A DNA stretch of 64,000 nt, from positions 1 through 64,000 of the forward strand of contig JADCGL010000028.1 in NCBI GenBank assembly GCA_020248985.1. The letters run 5' to 3'. Position 1 is the first letter of the stretch. Every line of letters begins with the position of its first letter. This document shows, in pieces, positions 58,258 to 64,000 of this stretch. A model generated the notes under the pieces. It was not told the origin of the DNA, did not search any database, and saw only the letters and a program-made list of their open reading frames with translations. The stretch comes from Telmatospirillum sp. GTDB taxonomy: Bacteria > Pseudomonadota > Alphaproteobacteria > CACIAM-22H2. The position numbers were made by a program, and so were the translations under genes.

Positions 58258-59606
58258 GCTTGCACCTCCAACTGACGGGCATTGGCCGACGGCCGGTCGC
58301 CCGGATCGCCGCCTTGCGCGCGCACCGCGCGACAAATATCGGCCGCCGCCACATTGCGCGCCGCGATCCCTTTATTGAGGGCGAGTGCGGCGGCAACCCC
58401 GGCGGCCTGGCCCATCGACATGCAAGGCGGGATCTCGCGCGACAGTTTTTGCGCTGCTTCAGTCGCCGAATAATGCCGGCCCGCGACGATCAGCTGATCG
58501 ACACCTTTGGGCAGCATCGCGCGGTAGGGCGTGTAGTAGTCGCGTCCGCGCGCCACCGTGTCGGGGAAATGGACGCGGTCCATCACGTCTTCTTTCGAGA
58601 CGACATATTCGCCCTCGAGCAGGCGCGTGGTGCGCACGCCGAGTTGCGGCGCAACATCGACGACAAAACAATTCTTGAACCCCGGCATGTTCGCGCGCAC
58701 GAAATCGACGAGCGCGTAGATGCGTTTGCGGCCTTCGAAATCCGCGCGCGTCTGGTCTTCGACGCGCAGCGCATCGAAGCCCGGCATATGCGGGCAGTTG
58801 CACCACACGATCCCGGGCAGCGGCGTCTTGAGCCACCAATAGTCCCAGCTGCCGCCCATCGTGCGTTTGGCTTCGCGGTCGATGCGCGCGAAGGCTTCGG
58901 GTTCTTCGTATTGGAAGCGTTCGGCTTCGATCGTGTCGACGCCGCCGAGCCGGAAGACGGTCGTGACGATGTAGTTCCCTTTGGCGAAAGGCACCCCTGC
59001 CGACGCCGCAACGTCGAGATCGCCGGTCGCGTCGATGACGATATCGCCGAGGATGGCTTCGCGCCCGGCTTTTGTCTCGCACACAACACCAGCCGCACGG
59101 CCGTCGCGCACGATCGTGCGCGCGAACCACGAATGCAGACGCACTTCGATCCCGGCCTCTGTCGCCATCTCGTTCGAAGCGCGCTTCCAGCCGTCGGGGT
59201 CGAAGGCGGCCGCGAAAACGATCGGCTGCGGTTTGGATTGCGCGCGGAAATCCTGCGCACCCCAGCGCGACCATTTCCGCCAAGCAGCCCAGCTTGCGAC
59301 GCGATCTTCTTCGGGCGGATATATCGCATGGCCGCGCTTGGCAAGGCGCTCGATCATTTCCATGCACAGCCCGGTCACCGTGATTTCCGGGCCGTTCGTC
59401 ATGTCGTCGAGCACAAGCACCATGCCGCCGGCCGCAAGCCCGCCCAGATAGGGATAGCGCTCGACGATCGCGGTTTTGGCGCCCATGCGCGCGGCTGCGA
59501 TTGCGGCGGCAAAGCCCGCAGGTCCGCCGCCGACGACGACGACGTCGGCGCGTGCGGCAATTCGGGCCGAACCGCCGGGTTCTTCGATGCGATCTTGCGA
59601 AGCCAT
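58254..59606 (-). CDS. FAD-dependent oxidoreductase (FAD_oxidored type)
   Basis: This 450-residue flavoprotein has an N-terminal Rossmann motif GGGPAG at 26-31 (DVVVVGGGPAGFAAAIAAARMGAKTAIVER). A second FAD contact is ATGDLDVAASAGV near the middle, and the C-terminus carries IVAGRHYSATEAAQKLSREIPPCMSMGQAAGVAAALAL. This pattern is known from the FAD-dependent dehydrogenases found with ABC transporters and CoA transferases. ATG 59606 is chosen (GGAG nine bases upstream); ATG 59615 is an alternative. The substrate is unknown. It lies 14 bases after the permease gene, in the same operon as the transporter. Confidence 0.9.
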   Translation of the reverse strand: MASQDRIEEPGGSARIAARADVVVVGGGPAGFAAAIAAARMGAKTAIVERYPYLGGLAAGGMVLVLDDMTNGPEITVTGLCMEMIERLAKRGHAIYPPEEDRVASWAAWRKWSRWGAQDFRAQSKPQPIVFAAAFDPDGWKRASNEMATEAGIEVRLHSWFARTIVRDGRAAGVVCETKAGREAILGDIVIDATGDLDVAASAGVPFAKGNYIVTTVFRLGGVDTIEAERFQYEEPEAFARIDREAKRTMGGSWDYWWLKTPLPGIVWCNCPHMPGFDALRVEDQTRADFEGRKRIYALVDFVRANMPGFKNCFVVDVAPQLGVRTTRLLEGEYVVSKEDVMDRVHFPDTVARGRDYYTPYRAMLPKGVDQLIVAGRHYSATEAAQKLSREIPPCMSMGQAAGVAAALALNKGIAARNVAAADICRAVRAQGGDPGDRPSANARQLEVQA

Positions 59607-59620
59607 GCGGGACATCTCCG

Positions 59621-60448
59621 TTAGACGCTCGAAGGCGCGTTCCAGCGCACGACGAGGCGTTCGATCAGGGATATTGCGAGGAAGAAAAGGACCGAGAATG
59701 TCGAGCCAACGGCGACGGTCGCGTAAAGAAGGGCGGTGTCGAAATTGTAGGTCGACTGGATGATCAAGGCGCCGATGCCGACCGTCGAGCCGATCCATTC
59801 GCCGACGATTGCGCCGATGACGGCGGTAGATGCCGCGATCTTGAGCGCCGAAAACAAATAGGGCAGCGAATTGAGCAGCCGGAGTTTGAAGAAGATTTCG
59901 CGTTGGCTCGCGGACAGCACTCGCATGAGTTCCATCGCCTGCGGATTCACCGATTCGAGCCCCCGCACCATGTTCACGAGCGTGGGGAAGAAGCAGATCA
60001 AGGCCGCGATCGCGATTTTGGGCTCCATGCCGTTGCCCAGCAGCAGCACGAGGATTGGCGCTTTGGCGACGACGGGAACCGTGTTGATTAAAACGACCAC
60101 CGGAAACAGCGCCTCCTCGGCCGATTTTTTGTGCACGAATACGGTCGCGATCGCGATGGCCGCGAAGTTTCCGAGCAGGAACCCGAGAACGGATTCGACG
60201 GCCGTGACCCAAAGATTGCGCATGAGCATGTCGAACTTCGCGACGAGCGTCGCCACGACTGCTACCGGCGACGGCGCCACGAAGGGCGGTACTTCGAGAA
60301 AATGAACGAGCCCCGCCCACGCCAGAAGAAACGCAACGACGCCGGCCACAGGCAAAAGCCGCCTGCGCCAAAGCGTGCGCGTGCGTGCGGCGCGATAGGC
60401 GGCTTCTGCGGCGGCGATGGCGGCTGTCGCACTCGTTGCCATTGTCAT
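59621..60448 (-). CDS. ABC transporter permease, TauC/SsuC-like
   Basis: This 275-residue inner-membrane permease has an EAA-type loop AMELMRVLSASQREIFFKLRLLNSLPYLFSALK and the family segment PVVAKAPILVLLLGNGMEPKIAIAALICFFPTLVNM. The ATG at 60448 overlaps the ATPase stop (ATGA); a second in-frame ATG six bases on is possible. It forms a complete importer with the ATPase and NMT1-type binding protein upstream. The cargo may be a pyrimidine precursor, aromatic or sulfonate-like compound, which cannot be decided. Confidence 0.92.
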   Translation of the reverse strand: MTMATSATAAIAAAEAAYRAARTRTLWRRRLLPVAGVVAFLLAWAGLVHFLEVPPFVAPSPVAVVATLVAKFDMLMRNLWVTAVESVLGFLLGNFAAIAIATVFVHKKSAEEALFPVVVLINTVPVVAKAPILVLLLGNGMEPKIAIAALICFFPTLVNMVRGLESVNPQAMELMRVLSASQREIFFKLRLLNSLPYLFSALKIAASTAVIGAIVGEWIGSTVGIGALIIQSTYNFDTALLYATVAVGSTFSVLFFLAISLIERLVVRWNAPSSV

Positions 60449-61251
60449 CCTCCCAGCAGCTGGCGCAACTGTGCGGCCACGCGAACGAAGCGCTCGGTGT
60501 CGCGCATCGCAAGCGTGCGCTCGGCCGGCAGATCGACATCGACCATCGCGCGCACGCGGCCCGGATTGGCGGCAAGCACGAGCACGCGTTGGCTGAGGAA
60601 CGCCGCCTCGTAGATCGAATGGGTGACGAAGAGGATCGTCGTCTTGGTCTCTTGCCAGATGCGCAGCAGTTCTTCGTTGAGCCGGTCGCGCGTGATTTCG
60701 TCGAGTGCGCCAAACGGCTCGTCCATCAGTAGGATTTGCGGCGCGCCAAGAAGGGCGCGCGCGATCGCAACGCGCTGGCGCATGCCGCCCGACAATTCGT
60801 GCGGATAGGCATTCTCCCAGCCTTCGAGGCCGACAAGCCGCAGCAGCTCGCGCGGGCTTGGTCCGGCCAGCTTGCGCGCGCCGCCGACTTCGAGCGGCAA
60901 GGCGACGTTGTCGATCGCCGAGCGCCACGGCAGCAACGCCGAGTCCTGGAAGACGAAGCCGAGTGCGCGGTCGCGCCGCGCCTTTTCGGGTGCTCCGCCC
61001 AAGACCGTGCACTTTCCCTCAGCGAACGGAATCAGATCCGCGACGACCCGCAGAAGCGTCGACTTGCCGCATCCCGACGGTCCGAGCAGCGACAGAAAGG
61101 CACCCTTGGCGATATCGAACGAAACGCCTTCGAGCGCTGTTACAGTGCGCCGATCCGTAACGAACCTGACTGAAAGATCGGTGCAAACCACGGCGGGCGC
61201 TGCTGCGCCCGCCGTGTTCGCCGCGGCTTCGGGATGCGAGCTCGCGTCCAT
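60445..61251 (-). CDS. ABC transporter ATP-binding protein, TauB/SsuB-like
   Basis: This 268-residue ATPase has Walker A GPSGCGKST at residues 56-64, Q-loop FVFQDSALLPWRSAIDNVALPLEV, signature LSGGMRQR, Walker B ILLMDEPFGALDE and H-loop FVTHSIYEAAFL. This is the nitrate/sulfonate/taurine subfamily. It starts one base after the binding-protein stop and overlaps the permease gene. Confidence 0.93.
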   Translation of the reverse strand: MDASSHPEAAANTAGAAAPAVVCTDLSVRFVTDRRTVTALEGVSFDIAKGAFLSLLGPSGCGKSTLLRVVADLIPFAEGKCTVLGGAPEKARRDRALGFVFQDSALLPWRSAIDNVALPLEVGGARKLAGPSPRELLRLVGLEGWENAYPHELSGGMRQRVAIARALLGAPQILLMDEPFGALDEITRDRLNEELLRIWQETKTTILFVTHSIYEAAFLSQRVLVLAANPGRVRAMVDVDLPAERTLAMRDTERFVRVAAQLRQLLGG

Positions 61252-61252
61252 A

Positions 61253-62290
61253 TCAACCGATGCGCGGCCGCGCGGTTCCGGTTGCGGCGAGCACTTCCAT
61301 CGTCATGACCTCGTCGACGCTCGGCACGCGCTTGGAGAACTGGCCGAGCTGCGCGTAGAGATCGATCTGGTCCTTCCAGACTTGCGGGTCCATAGCGCCC
61401 CAGCCATTGGTCTTCGTGTTCTCGTTGAAGGCGTATTTCAGCATCACGTCGGCCGCTTCGATTTCGTCGGCCCGGTTCAGGTTCGGGAATTCCTTGATCA
61501 GGAAATCCACCGCCTGAGTCGGGTTGGCGTAGGCGTATTCCCAGCCCTTGCCCGTCGCGCGCACAAAACGCGCAAGCGTGTCGGTCTTGGTCTGGATGTT
61601 CCGTGCCGTGGCGTAGTAGGGCAGCGCGTAGAGGCGAACACCCGTATCCCACAGGCGCAGATCGACGCGCTGGTCGCCCAGCACTTTGAGTGCCGTCGTG
61701 TTCGTGAGCCAGCCGGTGACGACATCGACCTGGCCCGTCAGAAGCGGCGCCATGTCGGCCCCGATCGTGACAATCTGGACGCTGCTTTCGGGGATGTTGT
61801 TCTTCGCCAGCAGGGCGCGCAGCAGAATGACGCCTGTCGCCTGAATGCCGACCTTTTTGCCCACCAGATCGGCAGGCTTCGCAACGGGATTTTTCTTCAG
61901 CGAGAAGAACGTGTATGGGTGCTGCTGCGCCCCAACCGCAAAACATTTGATCGGAATGTCCTGCGAGGCGGCAAGCATCAGCGACGGGCTCGACGAGACC
62001 TGGCCGACTTCGAAGCGGCCCGCCGCAACGATGGCGACGCCGTCGATATTGGGGCCGCCGGCCTGAAAGCGCATGTCGATGCCTTCGGCATCGTAGTAGC
62101 CCATGTATTTGGCGGCGACTTCGCCGAGCTGGTTGCCGGACAGGAGCCAGCCGAGCTGCAGATTGACGATGGCTTTGCCCTGGGCTTGCGCCCCAACCGA
62201 GACCAGCCCGGTTCCGGCCCCGAGTGCCGCGGCACCGCCCAATGCAAGAGCGCTGCGACGCGTGATCGAATTCTTGGTTTTGTTTTCCAT
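61253..62290 (-). CDS. ABC transporter substrate-binding protein, NMT1/THI5-like
   Basis: This 345-residue exported binding protein has a twin-arginine type signal (SITRRSALALGGAAALGAGTGLVSVGAQAQ). The mature protein (VNLQLGWLLSGNQLGEVAAKYMGYYDAEGIDMRFQAGG) has the NMT1/THI5 or TauA-like start. Related proteins bind pyrimidine precursors, sulfonates or aromatic acids. I chose the ATG at 62290, which has GGAGGCGG upstream; a frame start at 62302 lacks a ribosome site. It is the first gene of the leftward operon. Confidence 0.9.
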   Translation of the reverse strand: MENKTKNSITRRSALALGGAAALGAGTGLVSVGAQAQGKAIVNLQLGWLLSGNQLGEVAAKYMGYYDAEGIDMRFQAGGPNIDGVAIVAAGRFEVGQVSSSPSLMLAASQDIPIKCFAVGAQQHPYTFFSLKKNPVAKPADLVGKKVGIQATGVILLRALLAKNNIPESSVQIVTIGADMAPLLTGQVDVVTGWLTNTTALKVLGDQRVDLRLWDTGVRLYALPYYATARNIQTKTDTLARFVRATGKGWEYAYANPTQAVDFLIKEFPNLNRADEIEAADVMLKYAFNENTKTNGWGAMDPQVWKDQIDLYAQLGQFSKRVPSVDEVMTMEVLAATGTARPRIG

Positions 62291-62302
62291 TCCCGCCTCC
62301 AT

Positions 62303-62618
62303 CTGTCGGATTTTTGCCCCTGGTGCTGCATGCAGAAACGCGATTTGGCCTCTCTTCGCGGAGGCTCATCTGGTCCGTAATGGAGCAAGTATCGGACCTG
62401 TCCGACGTTCTCGAAAGCGCAAAAAAATCGACACGGCGTTGCCAAAACGGCAACGTATTCTGCCCGCAAAAGCGCCGAATTCGAAAATGTCCGTTTGTGC
62501 GCTGTTGGGATCGAGCGGCGTGGAGAAATCGCGATCCAGGCGGCCTTGCGTTTCGCGGGCACGGAGATCGGCGCCGCTGCGGAACCGGAGACCGACGTCC
62601 GACTGCCGTCTCTACCGA
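62303..62618. other. upstream region of the NMT1-type operon, no gene seen
   Basis: About 316 bases between the binding-protein gene and repeat copy 5 hold no convincing gene. A perfect 7-bp inverted repeat, CGTTGCC-AAAAC-GGCAACG (62437-62455), lies about 150 bases upstream of the operon start. It could be an operator or a hairpin. The promoter of the leftward operon is expected here, but no clear -35/-10 pair stands out. Confidence 0.4.
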
Positions 62619-62721
62619 TGGTCGGAGCGAGAGGATCCGAACCTCCGGCCCCTAGCTCCCGAATTATGAGGAAATCCAATGAAATCAATGTCAGTTGTAA
62701 GATTTTGAGGATTTTTTGGGG
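62619..62721 (-). repeat. tRNA-Pro 3'-half repeat, copy 5
   Basis: The core at 62663-62619 (minus strand) is the tRNA-Pro 3' half with one difference in the T loop (TCC for TTC in the + reading). The 58-base tail (62664-62721) has ATCAATGTCAGTTG and GGATTTTTTGGGG. Unlike the other copies it is not between convergent genes. It lies between the leftward operon at 62290 and the IS3 remnant, downstream in minus sense of the dehydrogenase gene that ends at 63615. Confidence 0.85.
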
Positions 62722-62773
62722 AAAGCTTGAAGATATTGAAAGTTTTATTGGGATGTAACTCGCCTCACTCTTT

Positions 62774-63022
62774 TTAGTCCAAAACCACAAGATGCCAATC
62801 ATCCGCAGCAACGCGGTAATCCGGCGGTAGCAACAGCGCCCGTATTCGGACGCCAAGGTGACAACATCCTTGGTCAGAACATCCTCGTCGGCCCGGACCG
62901 TGGGGATATAGCTCTGGGTTCCCAGCGGTTGGCTGACGATCCGGCAAGGATGGCGTTCCGACAACCGATACTTCTGTTGGATCGCCTCGACCGCCTGCCG
63001 GCGTCAATCGGGCGCTACAAGT
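62774..63022 (-). pseudogene. IS3-family transposase orfB, N-terminal fragment
   Basis: The minus strand after orfA shows the orfB N-terminal HTH_21 region: RRQAVEAIQQKYRLSERHPCRIVSQPLGTQSYIP and ASEYGRCCYRRITALLR. A TGA codon interrupts the start of this segment (PD*RRQ), and the frame shifts at the ALLR-AGWH position. The DDE catalytic core is entirely missing. Confidence 0.8.
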
Positions 63023-63313
63023 TTAGCTGCGCTGGCCTTCGGCTCCCTCGGCAACATCCTTGAGAATCTGCTTCTCCAGCGACAGGTCCGCAACCAGCCG
63101 CTTCAGCCGGGCGTTCTCCCGTTCGAGGTCCTTGAACCGCTTGGCCTGTTCGATCTCGAGGCCGCCATACTCGTTGCGCCAGCGATAGTAGCTCTGCTCG
63201 GTAATCTCGGCCTCTTTGCACGCCTAGCCAATGGTCCGGCCTTGCGCCACAAGCACTTCGATCTGCCGCAGCTTCGTGACGATCTGCTCGGCGCTATGTC
63301 GTTTTCTGGGCAT
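63023..63313 (-). pseudogene. IS3-family transposase orfA with internal stop
   Basis: The frame from ATG 63313 (MPRKRHSAEQIVTKLRQIEV) to TAA 63023 encodes the 96-residue helix-turn-helix OrfA of an IS3-type element. Codon 30 (63226-63224) is TAG, where relatives usually have a Gln or Glu codon (TIGxACKEA). After it the frame goes on normally with EITEQSYYRWRNEYGGL and a leucine-zipper-like ERENARLKRLVADLSLEKQIL. A single base change thus inactivated it. OrfA binds the element's ends and normally works with OrfB through a frameshift product. Confidence 0.85.
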
Positions 63314-63379
63314 CTTCCGGGGTTCCTTTCCAAACTGATTATCTCAAGCAGCTTTGTCCAAGGAAACCCGGTCAGGTCA

Positions 63380-63614
63380 GTCGCAAGCTTGGCAGGTCAA
63401 GACCTCCGCGCGGATCACATGCGTTGGCTCCCCGCACCATTCGCAAGGGAGACCAGCAATGCGTTTGGTAACACCAAAGCTCGGATGGATGCAGGCTCTG
63501 CATTAAGTGCAAAACCGGCGAACCAAGTCGCTCGCTGAACCCTCGATCGCCCGCATCGCGGTGGGCGCGCATATCAGCTTCGACGAAAGCCGCGCGCATT
63601 TGGTGACAGGCACA
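63380..63614. other. region between IS3 end and dehydrogenase gene, nothing recognised
   Basis: About 235 bases follow the IS3 end and precede the stop of the Gfo/Idh/MocA gene. Short frames on both strands show no family likeness. It may be a trailer of the dehydrogenase gene or residue of earlier rearrangements. Confidence 0.4.
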
Positions 63615-64000
63615 TCACTGGCTTGGCTGACGCGCCTGATCGCAGAGACGCTGCGCCTGGATGGCGAGCTCGGTTACGCGGAACGCATGGGCTTGCGGCA
63701 TCGCGCTTTGAGTCCGGTCGCGAATATCGGCAGCCAGACACCCAAAATACGGCGTGCCAGCCTCGCGCGCGTCGATCCACTCGTAGCGCGTCTTGTTGCT
63801 CAAAAACAGATGGTCCCCGCCCGCCCGGCCGCCCACATCGACATATTTGCGTAATTCGATCGTGCCCTCGGTACCTAAAATCACCAGGCGACCATCGCCC
63901 CATGTCGGCAAGGCGTCGGGCGTGAACCAATCCACGCGCACATAGCCGCGTGCGCCACGTCCGCGCAAAACGATCTCGCCGAAATCCTCGAACGCGGGAT
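63615..64000 (-). CDS. Gfo/Idh/MocA-family dehydrogenase, C-terminal part (5' end outside window)
   Basis: This is the C-terminal 128 residues of a sugar/inositol-type NAD(P)-dependent dehydrogenase, continuing past the right edge of the window. The segment VRVDWFTPDALPTWGDGRLVILGTEGTIELRKYVD and GRAGGDHLFLSNKTRYEWID is typical of the C-terminal beta-sheet domain of Gfo/Idh/MocA proteins. AMPQAHAFRVTELAIQAQRL is its usual end. The N-terminal Rossmann domain is not in view. The substrate is unknown. Confidence 0.82.
   Translation of the reverse strand, partial: PAFEDFGEIVLRGRGARGYVRVDWFTPDALPTWGDGRLVILGTEGTIELRKYVDVGGRAGGDHLFLSNKTRYEWIDAREAGTPYFGCLAADIRDRTQSAMPQAHAFRVTELAIQAQRLCDQARQPSQ

Larger units (their letters stand above)
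62774..63379 (-). mobile_element. decayed IS3-family insertion sequence, truncated
   Basis: This remnant of an IS3-family element reads on the minus strand. The intact outer end is around 63379 (TGACCTGACCGGGTTTCC on the minus strand), followed by orfA and the first part of orfB. orfB is lost beyond about 62775, so the other end is missing. Coding regions carry stop codons and a frameshift, so it cannot transpose by itself. Confidence 0.8.

Noticed and set aside
63372-63599. 75-codon minus-strand frame beyond the IS3 end
   Set aside because: No start signal or family likeness; it spans the IS end and looks like random open frame.
1-64000. CRISPR arrays, rRNA genes, phage structural genes, toxin-antitoxin pairs
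   Set aside because: No array of regularly spaced short repeats, no rRNA-like stretch and no recognisable phage or toxin-antitoxin proteins were seen; the only repeat family is the tRNA-derived one with spacing of many kilobases.

Overview
The window is high-GC DNA, densely packed with genes, from an alphaproteobacterium. The family content (PotABCD-type, Liv-type and TauABC-type uptake systems, Tat-exported binding proteins, Fds-type formate dehydrogenase, CaiB transferases) would suit a metabolically versatile Rhodospirillales- or Hyphomicrobiales-like soil organism. The order is an inference and not certain. Cistrons are chained by ATGA or GTGA stop/start overlaps, so most blocks look like long polycistronic operons. 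No rRNA, complete tRNA or CRISPR array is visible.

Layout. (1) 1-1827: the end of an SDR oxidoreductase and an unrecognised TIM-barrel-like protein. (2) 2142-20152: two operons diverge from a GntR-family regulator with a palindromic operator-like site at 6757-6766. The leftward operon carries the regulator, a PotA-like ATPase, a TauD-family dioxygenase and a dipeptide-type binding protein. The rightward one carries two PotBCD-like uptake cassettes interleaved with 2OG-Fe(II) oxygenases, an amidohydrolase, a nucleoside deaminase, ureidoglycolate lyase and a barbiturase/cyanuric-acid-hydrolase family enzyme. (3) 20305-32111: another 2OG oxygenase, a formamidase-like hydrolase, an ATZ/TRZ amidohydrolase, a third PotABCD-like transporter, a fourth IPNS-like oxygenase, an amidase, a second deaminase, a PuuE-type allantoinase and a hydantoin/Asp racemase homologue that lacks both catalytic cysteines. 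Blocks 2 and 3 read as uptake and oxidative/hydrolytic breakdown of nucleobase-, ureide- or hydantoin-like compounds. (4) 32407-38407 (leftward): NAD-type formate dehydrogenase subunits and an amidohydrolase. (5) 38679-53381: a Liv-type ABC transporter whose second ATPase is fused to a Tm-1-like (UPF0261) domain, together with a PF09370-type phosphoenolpyruvate-hydrolase-family protein, four SRPBCC domains in three genes (one fused to a quinone oxidoreductase), an alpha/beta hydrolase, an amidohydrolase, a flotillin and a fumarylacetoacetase-family protein. This is the best candidate for an undescribed system. (6) 53614-62290 (leftward): TauABC/NMT1-type transporter, FAD oxidoreductase, CaiB transferase, enoyl-CoA hydratase, 7Fe ferredoxin, LysR regulator and amidohydrolase. 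(7) 62619-64000: a decayed IS3-family element and the end of a Gfo/Idh/MocA dehydrogenase.

A second striking feature is a dispersed repeat found five times, always in the same orientation. It is a 45-base copy of the 3' half of a tRNA-Pro, running from the anticodon loop to CCA, followed on the + strand by an AT-rich tail of about 57 bases. Four copies sit exactly at the convergent junctions that separate the functional blocks listed above.
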